DNA of 64,000 nucleotides from Glandiceps talaboti (GCF_964340395.1 NC_135557.1:12605546-12669545); one strand, 5' to 3'; numbered from the stretch's first letter, positions 48,401 through 63,407 are shown. Notes: a model not told the origin generated them from the letters alone. A program made the numbers and translations.

Positions 48401-51400
48401 ATCAACAAGTTATATGCTGCTTAAATTCTATGTTACGTTCATATCATAATCAGTATTTTACTTTCATTCACATCGAATCTCGCTCTTCTCTTCACTACAA
48501 TCAGCACAGCTCATTTAGTCTGTTCTATGTAGATTGAGAATGGGGTAGTGTGTCCGCACGGGGGCGTGATACATTGTCTGTACTGACTCAAAGTGATAAG
48601 TAAAACCAACATGATTGAAGGAACAGTGTTATAATCAAACAGAATGAATAATACAAACTACAAATCAAGCTGTAATCACGTTAGTCTGAAATAGAGTTAT
48701 ACAAATTGGCAAAATCGGCCTAAGGAGATGTATTCTTTCCTCAACGGCAAGGCATTCTGAGAAATGAAGCAATATCTCATTTACATTTGCGTATATAATG
48801 CAGATTCTGTTAGATGAGCGCACGACCAAATCATTAAGTATTGAAATTGAGCCGAACATACAAATCGGGTTCACCAAAAGCGATGAGTGAATGAACTTAT
48901 AAACTATGACCTGGATGAATACATTAAAAATAGTAATCGTTGATGTACATTCCCTGGTTCCACTCTCCTTTTTGTCTTAATTTTCTACTTTTATAACCGA
49001 GTAATACAAATATCTGTGCTTTCCTTGTATCATCATTATCACAGTCTCCTATCTGACCAAAATAAATTGTTACGCCACGAATTCAATTCTTATGGCTTCT
49101 TGGTATCTGTTTTTATGTATACACTTTACATTTCCGAAACCCCGCAATTACAATTTTTGATGTAATAGATATAATTAGTGAAAACTTGTTAAATAGGTAG
49201 CTATATTTCGAGAAATGTCTTTGAACTTGTTAAATACACAATATTGTCCTTGGTAACAGTCCACATCTGTGTACTGTCAGTGCCATTTTCTATTGTGCAT
49301 TTTACGAACAGTAATAACACTGCATCTTCACAGCTACTTCTCGCAGTCCATGTGAGGTCATTATCACTCGGATCGGAGAGTTGGTATTATATACTACACA
49401 TGATCAAAACCTTGGTCGAATACCACAATGAGTTGTGAACTCACCCATGATACAGTTCAATAACATAGAGTCTACAGTACCACAGAAATATCTTGCAAAT
49501 TAGAAGGGGAGACAGTATCAAAGCTAAATAGGTCTGCTTCATACAGACACGATCACAGAGACTTAGGGAAAGACAAAAGTACACACAGGCACACTGTTGG
49601 ACCAGAACAAAAGAATACTCCTTTGATAACCGTAATGCGATGACTTAGGATGAATGCCCGGCCTTTAATTGTTATTGTCAGTTGCTATCTAGGTCACATT
49701 GATATCAGTGACTGAAAGAGTCTTTCAAATATCGCCAGGACTGCCGTTAATTGACGTATCAGTGTTACACTATATACTTTAGTGAACATTTTGAAATAAA
49801 TTTCAGTACCGTGTGAACGTTTCTGTTTGATACAACCAAGCAGGAACCAATAAGAAACTGGACATGCTATATAATATTGGAATATTTTGACACAGTACTT
49901 CTTATCAACTGAGTTTATAGCCTGTTCCTTACCCGCTGGTAATATGCTTTTCATTCTATTGAATTGCCCGTGTAGATGTACACAGCGCATCCTATCCCGG
50001 TGATACTACAGTGACCTCAAAGCTGTTTGGCATTGACAATTGTCAGAGTCACCTCGAGTCATTGTGACCGACAGTTTGCATTTAACGCAAGTCATAAAAG
50101 TTGTATTATGACCGCTGAATACGGTCCAGTAGTTATCACAAAGCTAATACAATGTCTAAGAATTCTTTTCATGCACTGCAACAATTTGATGGTAAAAAAG
50201 CACATCACAAACTGTTGGTTTTTACACAGACATGTGAGAAATACTCGGAGAAAGGTAGAAATATACAAAGGTACAAAAGCGTGACAGAAAGCGGGTCAAT
50301 TAATATATCCGTGGATAAAATTATATTCAGATAAGGCTAACAGGTTTGGTATGAAAAAACAGTGATAATGAGTTATGTGGTGACACAGCTATAGAAATTT
50401 TTTTTTTGGAGAAAAGAGTAATCAAAGGTAATTATCGTGACTTCACTAATATAATAACACCAATGCAATAACCTGATATTGCATGCCTGCCCTTTAATTG
50501 CTACAGGGCATTTCTATCTGGGTCAATTTTAATACCAGTGACTGAGATGGTTGTCAAAATTTATGGATTTTCATTTGATGAGCCTACTAAAATAAAATTG
50601 GATGTGGCAGCTACTCATCTCGCTAGACCGGCAGAGGCCTTTCAACAAAAATACACAAAAGAAAATTTAAAAAAAAACAACAGACTATGCCATTACTTCA
50701 AACGTTACAACGCATTATAATATATAAGTCGATTCCTCATTCTAAAGAAATTTTATAGTGTTCACATCTGGTGCGGTGACCATACAGCAGCCAGGAGGAT
50801 AAAAGTTGTAGTATGGAAAGAATGTACGTCATGATCCGAATGTCTTTCACAGCATACATTCCCAAGAATAAGTTCTTTCATTTGGTTTTGTTTTTGTTTT
50901 ATCTTTTTGTTCATTGTTTTATAAATCGAATTAGTGCCATTATAAATTATAACCGATAAGCACTATGGGCTTTGTATGTAATCAGACATTCCCAAAACTA
51001 TATACAGTCATCAACAAGTTATATGCTGCTTAAATTGGTTTGGTTTATTGATTTCACCAGGGGAAAAAACATACATAACAAATAAATTAACACAATATAT
51101 AAATTAAATTAAGTCAAAGAATATTCAATCAAATACATGTACAATTCTATGTTACGTTCATATCATAATCAGTATTTTACTTTCATTCACATCGAATCTC
51201 GCTCTTCTCTTCACTACAATCAACACATCTCATTTAGTCTGTTCTATGTAGATTGAGAGTTGGGTAGTTTGACCGCATGGGGGCGTGATACATTGTCCGT
51301 ACTGACTCAAAGTGATGAGCAAAAACAACATGATTGAAGAAACAGTGTTATAATCAACCAGAATGAACAATACAAACTACAAATCAAACTGTAATCACGT

Positions 51401-53510
51401 TAGTCTGAAATAGAGTTATAAAAATTGGCAAAATCCGCCTAAGGAGATGTATTCTTTCGTCAACGGCAAGGCATTCTGAGAAATGAAGCAATATCTCCTT
51501 TACATTTGCATATACAATGCAGATTCTGTTAGATGAGCGCACGACCAAATCATTAAGTATTGAAATTGAGCCGAACATACAAATCGGGTTCACCAAAAGC
51601 GATGAGTGAATGAACTTATAAACTATGACTTGGATGAATACATTAAAAATAGTAATCATTGATGTACATTCCCTGGTTCCACTCTCCTTTTTGTCTTAAT
51701 TTTCTACTTTTATAACCGAGTAATACAAATATCTGTGCTTTCCTTGTATCATCATTATCACAGTCTCCTATCTGACCAAAATAAATTGTTACGCCACGAA
51801 TAAAAATCTTATGGCTTCTTGGTATCTGTTTTTATATATACACTTTGCATTTCCGAAACCCTGCAATTACAATTTTGATGTAATAGATGGAATTAGTGAA
51901 AACTTGTTAAATAGGTAGCTATATTTCGAGAAATGTCTTTGAACTTGTTAAATACACAATATTGTCCTTGGTAACAGTCCACATCTGTGTACTGTCAGTG
52001 CCATTTTCTATTGTGCATTTTACGAACAGTAATAACACTGCATCTTCACAGCTACTTCTCGCAGTCCATGTGAGGTCATTATCACTCGGAGAGTTGGTAT
52101 TATATACTACACATGATCAAAACCTTGGTCGAATACCACAATGAGTTGTGAACTCACCCATGATACAGTTCAATAACATAGAGTCTACAGTACCACAGAG
52201 ATATCTTGCAAATTAGAAGGGGAGACAGTATCAAAGCTAAATAGGTCTGCTTCATACAGACACAATCACAGAGACTTAGGGAAAGACAAAAGTACACACA
52301 GGCACACTGTTGGACCAGAACAAAAGAATACTCCTTTGATAACCGTAATGCGATGACTTAGGATTAATGCCCGGCCTTTAATTGTTATTGTTAGTTGCTA
52401 TCTAGGTCACATTGATATCAGTGACTGAAAGAGTCTTTCAAATATCGCCAGGACTGCCGTTAATTGACGTATCAGTGTTACACTATATACTTTAGTGAAC
52501 ATTTTGAAATAAATTTCAGTACCGTGTGAACGTTTCTGTTTGATACAACCAAGCTGGAACCAATAAGAAACTGGACATGCTATATAATATTGGAATATTT
52601 TGAAACAGTACTTCTTATCAACTGAGTTTATAGCCTGTTCCTTACCCGCTGGTCATATGCTTTTCATTCTATTGAATTGCCCGTGTAGATGTACACAGTG
52701 CATCCTACCCCGGTGATACTACAGTGACTTCAAAGCTCCTGACATTGACAATTGTCAGGGTCACCTCGAGTCATTGTGACCGACAGTTTGCATTTAACGC
52801 AAGTCATAAAAGTTGTATTATGACCGCTGAATACGGTCCAGTAGTTATCACAAAGCTAATACAATGTCTAAGAATTCTTTTCATGCACTGCAACAATTTG
52901 ATGGTAAAAAAGCACATCACAAACTGTTGGTTTTTACACAGACATGTGAGAAATGCTCGGAGAAAGGTAGAGATATACAAAGGTACAAAAGTGTGACAGA
53001 AAGCGGATCAATCAATATCTCCGTTGATGAAATTATATTCAGATAAGGCTAACAGGTTTGGTGTGAAAAATACCGGAACCAATAAGAAACTGGACATGCT
53101 ATATCATATTTGAATATTTTGACACGGTACTACTTATCAATTGAGTTTATAGCCTGTTCCTTACCCGCTGGTCACATGCTTTTCATTCTATTGAATTGCC
53201 CGTGTACATGTACACAGTGCATCCTACCCCGGTGATACTACAGTGACCTCAAAGCTGCTTGGCATTGACAATTGTCAGGGTCACCTCGAGTTATTGAGAC
53301 TCTGACAGTTTCCATTTAACACAAGTCATAAAAGTTTTATTATGACCGCTGAATACAGTCCATTAAATTATCACAAAGCTAATACAATGTCTAAGAATTC
53401 TTTTCATGGACTGCAACAATTGAAGGCGAAAAAAAGCACATCACAAACTGTTGGTTTTTACACAGACATGTAAGAAATGATCGGAGAAAGGTAGAAATAT
53501 ACAAAGGTTT
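45430..53510 (+). repeat. Tandem array of the 2.6-kb unit, cluster 3 (three units)
   Basis: Anchor positions 47541, 50152 and 52864 (spacings 2611 and 2712; the larger one includes a ~108-bp insertion at 51036). The outer edge at 45430-45850 is intact and continuous with the centre 3' flank, showing the natural border of the array. A partial unit lies at 53076-53510. No gene is called. Confidence 0.8.
51036..51145 (-). mobile_element. Short insertion resembling a LINE 3' tail
   Basis: About 108 bp present in this unit only; the other units read straight from GCTTAAATT to CTATGTTACG. Read on the minus strand, it ends in TTTTTTCCCCTGGTGAAATC and AATAAACCAAACC, like the end of a 5'-truncated LINE. 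Possible AATT target duplication. Confidence 0.45.
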
Positions 53511-54569
53511 AGAAATTAGCCGGTGTGATCACTTGAATTTCGTTTTTACATGAAATTACAGATGTCAATTGGAACCAAACACTTATCCTGAAACGATTTC
53601 AACGTTTGGCTTATTAATCGTTACTGTATTCATCAAACATGATGTTGGAACAACTTTTGGATACTTATAAATGTTCAACTTCAAAGCGAGGTAAGTGTCT
53701 CTGTCAAAAGTTAAAAGTTGTTACAATGCTTACATGTGATCGATACCGTGTGTGTGTGTGCATGTGTGTGCATGTGTGTGTGTGTGTGTGTGCGTGTGTG
53801 TATAAGTGTGTGTATTGATGTATATTTTGTTGTTGTCTACTTGACTTTATATTTTAAAATCCAAGCAAGGACAAATGTATTGCAGGAGATTTATATTGAA
53901 CTCCATTGATCGACGAAAGCTTGATGTTACAGCGGTCAACAGAAACACATGAACATAAAATGGACTATTCAACATACTACCCTATTGAAATATACGTCAC
54001 CCCAAAAAACGAAATTCTCCTACTTTCAATTACTTTTTTTTTAAAGTTTTTATTTTAAAATAATTTTTGGCTTTTTTTCCGGGGGGGGGGGGAGGTTATA
54101 ACCATTTGTTAGCTGACAACATTATTTACAAGTTGATTTAAGTTGGAAAGGCCACATGCTAGTCTTACAGTGTTATTGTACACTTGATATGGAAACTATA
54201 AATGATTGTGCAAACGAGTAAAACGCTTTATTAGTTGGGTGTTCAGATTGGTAAATACACCGATTCCGAATATCTGCTGCTGTACATTATACTATATAGA
54301 CAAAATATGTCATCGTTCTTTGATGGATGGGTGGATGGGTAGAAACAACTACTGGAGAATGTCAAGGTTGACTTAGAGATAATCGTATTTCTGGCAAATG
54401 TGTACGTGTAAGGATAAACATAGGAGAGTGTCAAAACTTAGGGTCCGGGGGAAAATAATCGAGAAACAACAACAACAGCAGCAGCAACAACAACAACAAC
54501 AACAACAACATCGACATCAACAACATCACGAACAACAACAACAATAACAACAACAACATCATCATCATG

Positions 54570-54610
<41 letters not shown>

Positions 54611-56188
54611 AAATTTATGCCTGCTGGCCATTTAGATGATTCGTCAAATGTTCAAATTCGGTGTAAGTTGTTTCAATAAAATAGTACAGACAACCAAACC
54701 AAAAAGACAATGGTCAAACAGTTAATGTTAGCAGTCAACCACGGTGACCTGATTGTTGCTTGCCTAAACATGAGCTAGTAACCGAAGTGTGTCCATCATA
54801 CGGTATATCAATATAAGATTATTAACGTTTCGTCACAATAAACATAGGATATGGCAGAATCTGTCCTTCTATCCACAACTTCGTGTCTTGAAATATCGTT
54901 TTGGTTGATTTACATGCAAGAAAATGACATTCATGGAAGATCTCCCTAAGACTATCTACTAGAACTTAAATGAGATATGTCAGAACCCTTTCATGCTCGA
55001 GTGCAAGTGTGGTGTACTCGGGACATTTGAACGAGTGCTTGCAGTGTTCTCTGTGGCAATACCCTCGTAAACGTGGAGCAGAAAACACAACCAGCACAAG
55101 TGCAAATACCACTTTACATTATCCACACCCACACTCACGCGGCATGGGGTTCTGTTATTGATACATGTGTTTTATTTTCCAAAACCAACAAACTTTCAGT
55201 AAAATTTACACTATGCAATCAGGCGCTTTCGTGTAGAATGAACGACAGCTTCATCATTTGCATGTTATTTGCATGCAGGTATGCAAATAATGCAGTGCAA
55301 ATACCACCAGTATACTATGCAGGCGCATATGTAACTAAACTGGTACATATGTAACTATAATGTGGGTACTGTTTAACGAAATTAGTGAGACTTCAACATT
55401 GAAACAATGAGAAGTGACAATTACACGGGGCACTTATCTGGATAGGAGATTAAAGTTACAAAGGTCAATACAGGCAGGTGAACTCTACCATTCAATAGTC
55501 TATTGAAATAAAAATCACCTTAGCAGTCAACCTAGTAAAGAAGACGTTCTTTAGTCAATTAATTATTTCAGTTTAGAAAACAGAAAAACTATCTTTTTTT
55601 CGTCACACACGTTATTGACACCGATTTTAAATCATCACAATACTATTCTCGCAAACCAGAGCTGTTATTTCTTCTGAAACACTGCGACAGTCTGTCTTGG
55701 ACGGTACCATAAAAGAAGGTGTGGTCTCAGACGATGATGCAAAATACACTTATACAAAGTTCTGCCAGATCAACATTGATACCAACACTTTTAAGATGAC
55801 AAACTTGCGTTCATACCATACCATTGTTTGCATATTGTGCTGCTCCCAATTCTAATTTGACGGACTGATAGGGGCAAAATGTGATGGAAGTGTGGAATGG
55901 GATTGTACGACATATATCATTCTTATGGGCGTATATTAATTTTCTGGAACATTCTTCTCCTCTTTTCAACCAGTTAACAATTCTCGACGTGTTTAAGTTA
56001 CACAAGTATTTAGCAGGTGTTTTTGTTTACGACTTAATACACAATAATTTACCACACTCTATAACCGATTATTGCACGCTGTTTAATTATGAATACAATA
56101 CGTGACAGAAGGCTCAGGGCAATTTATGTATTTCGCCAGTGAAGACATCAGTTGGACAACAATCAATATAATATAATATACAGGTATA
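53511..56188. repeat. Spacer block, copy 3
   Basis: Inverted match to 12661-15414 over its whole length. Includes (GT)n, a poly-G run near 54081, the CAA tract at 54468-54611 and a LINE remnant. No gene. Confidence 0.7.
55881..56105 (+). mobile_element. LINE reverse-transcriptase C-terminal remnant (copy)
   Basis: Same 74-residue open frame as 12744-12968, with SSPLFNQLTILDVFKLHKY and DLIHNNLP. Present because the spacer block was duplicated; not an independent insertion. Confidence 0.55.
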
Positions 56189-56349
56189 CAGGACAGTTGT
56201 CGGTCGGGGGCAGTTGTCCGGGGGGCAATTGTCCGGGGGGCAGTTGTCCTTCGGGGGCAATTGTCCGGGGGGCAGTTGTCCTTCGGGGGCAATTGTCCGG
56301 GGGCAATTGTCCGGGGGGCAGTTTTCCGGGGGGCAGTTGTCCTGTTACC
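56189..56349 (-). repeat. GC-rich minisatellite (foldback-arm type) at spacer/3'-flank joint
   Basis: Begins CAGGACAGTTGTCGGTC and ends GCAGTTGTCCTGTTACC, so the two ends are inverted CAGGAC/GTCCTG. Its left flank is spacer block and its right flank is the gene 3' flank starting GTGTTCTGC. The G runs of five to six could also form G-quadruplexes. Confidence 0.85.
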
Positions 56350-59300
56350 GTGTTCTGCTGGTATATAATACATGCATGATTTACAATCGAATGAGACGGA
56401 CCGGTTTTGCCTGCTGGCGACGTTTGTGATATATTCTATGCGTTCAGTGTCAAACAGAGCAGTTGAACAGTTAGTACACAGTATAATGTGCATTATTTTG
56501 TTTCGTCACCAATTTATGACAATAATCATTCATCATCTCTTTGTTGACCTTTCCTTTGACCTCCATCTTGAGTAAGCCATTTTTAAGTATCTTCAGAAAT
56601 ATTTGTAACCTTTAACCTCAATCTTAAGTGCGCCATGCTGAATGATCTTAAATATTCGTAACCTTTGACCTCAATCTTGAGTACGCCGTGTTTTAAGTAT
56701 CAGAAATATGTGTAACCTTTAACCTCAAGTTTGAGTACATCATCTTTTGAATCACCATGACTAATTTATGTCAGGTTTCCTAATAACAGGTTTTTATTTT
56801 TTTATTTGAACTTTTGACAAATTGTGGCTCTGGTTGAGGGAACACTTGATCTCCTCTCAAAAAATCGATAACAAGCTTTATTGGGCCTCCGAAATCTGGA
56901 TAAATTCGGTTGAGTAATAACACTTTCAACTTTATGCACTCACATTCAATCAAGCACCTTGCAGAATACAAAACACCAGGACGGTATCTTTCTTAATAAC
57001 ACAGCAAAACATATAATATGATGGAATATATTGTCAATGAACAATTTCAACACTTTGACGGATAATTCATAAAGACTAATGCCAAAGTTAAAGAAATATT
57101 CCACTTTAGTGTCAAAGTGTGTCAAGTAGCAAACTAACGAGAGTTTATCACTGTTCAAGTTATTGTTAGCGCTGTGTTATTATTAAGATACACACCCGAT
57201 GTATTCAAACAAATAATGTGTAAAAAAGGACCAGTACAAATTATTTCCAGGCAATGCCACATAACTCCATAGGATTTATTGGTACAATTTCATTCATTTT
57301 GTTTACAGTATTATGACGTCAAAAATACAACCTTTAACCTAGTCGATATAGAATAAATCCATTTCTTTCGGTTAAATTTACTCTGAATTCTGATCTTACA
57401 AATTTAAATTGTAGTTCAATGCATAAAACGTTATTTTCTTTGTAATTCGTTCACAGCACGTTGGTTTTTTTGCTGCTGTTGACCTTTGACCTAATCGAGA
57501 TAGGATAAATTTATTTCTTTCCGTCAAGTTAAGACGACATTCACGTATCTTAGATTTAACCACACGCAGAGTTCAATAAACTATTAAATATTTGATTTTG
57601 TCTTAGGTATTGAATATCGTCAAGAGAGATGGATTTCTTGTTATTGACCTAGTCGAAATAGAATAAACCGCTCTCTTTCGGTCAAGTTTACTAACAACAA
57701 GACATTATTTAAGAATATAAAATTGAATGCATTGACTATGGATTCATTTCCGAATTTAGAATTCAAGAAATGAGGTACGGATTTTTAAACATTTGACTTA
57801 TTCGAGGTAGAATAAGACTATCCCTTTCTGTCAAGTTGACTTTAAATCGAAATATTTTGAATTATGCACAATTTAGTTAGATTTTGGATATTCAGATTTG
57901 TTTTGTGATGGTTTTGAGCTGAGAGTATAAATCTATCATTTTGAGTTTACACGATAATAAAGTGAAATTTAACACAGATCAGAGTATTTGACCTTTGACC
58001 GTTGACGGTGAATGAATAATTAACCTTCCTAGAGTATAAAATATTCTCCATGACATATGATGAAGTTTTTATTCCAAAGTTAGGTTGTCTTAACAATAGC
58101 ACAATCAGTGCAGACATGATCACGACATTGCATGTAAACATCATGGTGGACAGGGTGTTTTACCACAAGTATCAGTTACTTACAGAGAGGATCTTATTTC
58201 TTTTGAATTACGTTGTTGTGCAAGTAAAGATATATGAATATTCAAATTAGTGTTCAACTCGGTTACGCTGTCATCCAAAACATAGAGGGCGATCACTACA
58301 TTGGATATAACGATAACCCATTGTGTTTATACCATCCATTGTAACGTCATAGCAAACACCAATCGTCATGTATGCATGTCGAGATAATGCCTTGCTTATG
58401 ATATCATTCAGACAACCAAAGATTGGTTAACATAGTCAATTATATTAAAACACATTTGCAATAGTAAATATATGTGTATTAGATGGTTTAGACAAGTTGT
58501 AGTAAACAAAAACAAAGCCTATACTTATAGAATCGTCGACATTGTAACAAAAATATTGTTGAAATTTCAAAGAGAGGTTGTATGAAATATTGACTTCTAA
58601 ATATTGATTACAATTTTCAAAAGGGACAATTTTTAGCTTTTAGCTGTATCTACGGAAGTTTGGTTATTTAAAGACGATGAATTTCAGTCCGTGTGTACGT
58701 AGATGAAAGGTGGTGGGGAGAGCTTACCCCTGCAATACCTGTTACAATTGAATAAATTTTAGTTTGACAAATATAGATTATTATTCATGCTGTATACTGG
58801 CTAACAGAGAAAGACGAACTGTGGTGCATTATCAAAAAATTAAATGGCAAATCTGAATATTAATACACTCAATTTATTTTTCTTGGCAGCTAGCCTGGAA
58901 TCTGGAAGAAAAATGAAACATCATGAATAAAAGTGACACACCAGAAACAAACAGGAAAATAATCACACAGTACGGCTACCAATAAATATGTACAGTGAAT
59001 TTCAAAACACTGTACAACTTCTGTCTTTGATACAACCACGCAGAAGATAATTAGAAGCTACGCATGCTACAGCAAGATTGAAATGATTATATAATAATAA
59101 AAATTATTCGTCCAAATAAATTCGGAAATTTGTTGAATGGTCGCCACAAGAGAAGCGCCCTAGTGCCCTAATGTTGAAGAATAGTTTCTTGCCACATTTT
59201 GTCTAAAATGAAATGAAATGAACTGTGCCATGATGCAGACAGAAAATGTAGACTTCAAAACATTAGCAGCAGCGCATCTGCGTCTTGTTACAGTACATAC

Positions 59301-59878
59301 ATTTAAATTATTTACATGTGTTTCATTTAGACAAAATGTAGCAATAAATTTATATCCTGAAGTGTAGGATGTACAGTTTCATATTGAGAGTTTCATATCT
59401 TTGTGGTTATATCAAATAGAGATGTTGAACGGTATTGTGAAACCCGCTGTATTACATGTGCATCATAGTATTATAATACTGAAAACTCTTCCTTTTCCCG
59501 TGTCGTTATTTGTCTATTGAATCATCCTCGATCCACGAATGTTTCAGTATTCTTTCATCTTTTTTTTCTTGACTTTTCAATTTAATACAAGCAACAAACT
59601 ACTAGTATCACTGGTATGTGCATGGATATAATAATAGAAACACATGCACAGATACACGCAAATAGACACACAAACACATGCACACAGACACAGACATAGA
59701 CACAGATACAGACACAGACACAGACACAGACACAGACACAGACACAGACACAGACACATGCGTGATCATTTAAGTTTCCTGTTCAAATATAGATATCAGA
59801 CTCACTATACTCTACTCTACTCTACAATGCCAAACTCAAATAACTTTATATAACATACTCACATCATAACTTTATATT
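56350..59878. repeat. 3' flank of the right gene, copy 3
   Basis: Same orientation as 424-3870 and inverted relative to 41982-45429. Contains a perfect AGGTCAAAGGTCA site on the minus strand (57480-57492). No gene. Confidence 0.75.
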
Positions 59879-59973
59879 TTAGATATGTATGAACCCAAGT
59901 ATCGCAATGATCACATTCATGATGATCAATTTATTCAATGCCGGATTGATACTTCCACTGTCTTCAGCGCTTT
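59879..59973 (-). CDS. Last exon: GPI-attachment-like tail (right gene)
   Basis: 95 coding nt with acceptor TTTCTTTTTCTAG and stop at 59881-59879. The encoded tail is the same as in the centre gene. The ATTAAA on the minus strand at 59586-59581 matches those of the other copies. Confidence 0.78.
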
Positions 59974-60941
59974 CTAGAAAAAGAAACAAAATCAACCAAT
60001 TATGACGCTTTTTTAATTAATAAGATTCTCAGTGTACGTCGATGTCAGATTTCATTCCTCTTTTTCGCATACATACTAGACCTAGAAATATTGATAATGT
60101 TACTGGAATACTTTATTCCAAACTTTATTCCAGGAAAAAAGGAAAGGTAAACATGGAATGTGTTACATTATAAGATATAGCTATTCTGTCACATCACATT
60201 ACATCACATCACATCACACCACACCACACCGCACCATACTACACCATAACACATCACATCACACCGCACCACACCACACCACACCACACCACACCGCACC
60301 ACACTGCACCATACCACACCATAACACATCACATCACATCGCACCACACCACACCACACAACACCACATCATATCACACCACATTATACCATACCACATC
60401 TAATTACATTTTAAGTGATATCACGTCTCGTCACATCATTTCACGTCAGGCATGTCATATTTCATCACGTGACGTAACACCAAACCTCACCACACATCAT
60501 CCCATCATATCCCATCAGATCATATTCCATCCCATCCCATCACATTTCATTTCATCATATCACACCACAGCACATCACATCACATCACATAATATCACAT
60601 CACATCATATCACATCACATCACATGACATCACCTCACATCACATCACAACACATTTCATCACATGACACGACATGACATGACATCACATCACATTTCAT
60701 CATCACATCACATCATATCACATCATATTACATCACATCATTTCATATCACGTTTCATCACATCACATCACATTTCATAACATCACATCACATCTCATCA
60801 CATTTCATCACATCACATCACATTTCATCAGATCAGATCACATTACATCACATTACATTACATCTCATCACATCTCATCATAAAAAGTAATAGTCGTACC
60901 TGTAGTTTCGTCGCTTTCTGCTTCTGTTGTAGTCTCTGGTT
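59879..60941 (-). CDS. Right paralogue, 3' part only: stalk and tail exons
   Basis: Minus-strand copy of the same gene. The stalk exon is 60941-60900 (EPETTTEAESDETT, donor GTACGAC) and the tail exon is 59973-59879 (ESAEDSGSINPALNK plus the hydrophobic end and stop). By symmetry with the centre gene its CCP2 exon would lie just past 64000, so leader and CCP exons are outside the window. The SINE, minisatellite and TACA repeats of the centre intron are all present in inverted order, so this gene arose by a recent inverted duplication with the centre gene. Confidence 0.75.
60188..60882 (+). repeat. TCACA satellite in the right gene's last intron
   Basis: About 0.7 kb of (TCACA)n with CCACA-rich interior, in the same intron position as in the other two genes. 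Confidence 0.85.
60900..60941 (-). CDS. Stalk exon (right gene)
   Basis: A 42-nt phase-1 exon identical in its coding bases to 40829-40870, with acceptor TTTTATTTTGACAG. The TCACA satellite begins about 20 nt past the donor, as in the centre gene. Confidence 0.72.
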
Positions 60942-61915
60942 CTGTCAAAATAAAACAATATGCATATATTTACACACAATGGTTATACTCAAAGTTAAAT
61001 GTAGAATTGATTGCAGTCTGTTATCACGGTTTTATCATTTACATTTCAAATAAGATGGTGTCTAGTCCTTCGATTTATAATACAATTAAGAGATTTGAAA
61101 TTTCGGACATTTATCAACAACACAAACTAAAGTTAGGGTTTTTCGTTTACGATATACTGAACATACATACATACATACATACATGTACTTGTACTCCGGC
61201 GTGGGCGTTAAATTTTCGACTGAAAGTTACAAATGAAGGTATTGACCAATCAGGGAAAAGCTAGAAGACCGGTGTATCAGCAGAGTAACAAATTTATCTT
61301 ATGTCGGTGGCAGGAGTGTATTTTCTGTGTATGAGATCCAATTAATGTCATCCAGGGAAGAGTGATTAGACACAGACAAGCATAACAAAAACATGACCCC
61401 TGACTATGACTGAACAGATAAGACTTCCGTTCACACTTGAACACTATTTTGGTAATAATAAACATTACCTCAGAGTGTACTACAACTTGCAAGTGATAGA
61501 CGGTATATGATGGCAGGGAGAAAGCAACATTTCGTAATAATTGAGGTCTGTATTTTTGTACTTTGATGACGGACTTATGATATATCAAGTGTTATTGGAT
61601 TTCAGCTTGATGTAGACTATATTGCTTCGTAATACACGACATTTGAAAAGTTTGAATGGTGTAGGCTTTTTTGTCACAACGTAACGATATATGTGTCTGA
61701 CATTGAATGTTGACACAGGCGTGTATCCACTTTGTTGACACATGTCGGCTTAGGCGTCAGTCTTCTTATCAAAAATCAAAACATAGACGATGAGTGTATG
61801 GAATTCTTCCTGGGAAGAATATGACAAAAGGGACTAAATAGCCAGAGTACAAGACAAATGCCATCCAGGCAATACACGCCTCCTACGTCGATGTGTATTT
61901 AGCCGGACGGCATTT

Positions 61916-62041
61916 ATTACATACATACATAAATACATACATACATACATACATACATACATACATACATACATACATAAATACATACATACATACATAC
62001 ATACATACATACATACATACATACATACATACATACATACA
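61916..62041 (-). repeat. (TGTA)n microsatellite (right copy)
   Basis: Inverted counterpart of 39671-39829. The region 61022-62540 otherwise matches 39170-40763 inverted and shows no gene. Confidence 0.9.
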
Positions 62042-62539
62042 GCTGTGAAAATTAAATCCCATCCAATATAATTTTGGGACTGAACCCTAATATCAGCTGC
62101 TGCCCCAACGCGATAACGATTTCAATGTGTTACAATATTACTTATGGCTAAAATCGTCATGTAATAACTATCAAACCAAAGTGACTATAGAGTTCCAATT
62201 AGCTAGCACATTATCTTTTAAATCTAAAAGAATATTCCCTACTAAAGACCAAATGTCTTCTTTTTTGAAATTGGAAATTACTTTTCGGAATGTTAGACTT
62301 CATTGAAGTCTATTATCACGGTTCTATACTTTACATTTCAATGTTAGGTATAGGCCAAATTGAAGTCTATTATCACGGTTCTATACTTTACATTTCAATG
62401 TTAAGTATAGGCCAAATTGAAGTCTATTGTCACGGTTCTAAGTATAGACTGGATTGAAATATGATATGATATGATATATATTTTATTACCCGATCAAATA
62501 TGTTTTTATATTACATTTCAAGGGTAAGTATATATATCT

Positions 62540-62979
62540 GTGTTATAAATATATACACTACAGATATGTATGTGACGTCTACGTCTTACAAAGATATACA
62601 CTATAGATGTGTACGTGAGGTCTACATCTTACAAAGATATACACTATAGATGTGTACGTGAGGTCTACATCTTACAAAGATATACACTATAGATGTGTAT
62701 GTGTTCTATGTCTTACAAAGATATACACGATAGATGTGTATGTGTTCTATGTCTTACAAAGATATACACTATAGATGTGTATGTGTTCTATGTCTTACAA
62801 AGATATACACTATAGATGTGTATGTGTTCTATGTCTTACAAAGATATACACTATAGATGTGTATGTGTTCTATGTCTTACAAAGATATACAATATAGATG
62901 TGTATGTGACATCTGCATCTTACAAAGATATACATCGTAAAAGTGTATGCAATGTCTATGTCTATGTCTTACAAAGATA
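62540..62979 (-). repeat. ~45-bp minisatellite, part 2 (right gene)
   Basis: Inverted counterpart of 38735-39170 with the same order of variants. Confidence 0.9.
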
Positions 62980-63407
62980 CCGGCTCCCTGTAGCGTAGTG
63001 GTTAGCGCACAGGATTAGCAGTCGGGAGGTCACGGGTTCGAATCCCACTGAAAACAGGGGATTTTTCTGTGACAGACCCAAACCCAGGATGGGTGTTCTA
63101 CATAATAGATGGGTAGGCTGTATCCCTCAGCTGTGTCTCACTCACAAGACGAGTGCGAATTCGGGGGACTAGCAAAGTCGGGGACGATTACTCACAAGGA
63201 GCCCGCAGGTGCTATGTTTGCCTGGGTGCCTCTGGGATAGTAGCCTGTGGACTGACTGGGAAAGCCTTGACAGTGATATAGAGCGTGCTACATGTACATA
63301 GCCCTGTCACGTAGTCCCAAATGGATCTTTGTAGCGTTTGTGTTTGTTTGTTTGTGTGTATTTGTCTGCATAAGCAAATCGCTGGAGGAATTCCTAGCAC
63401 AAAAAGA

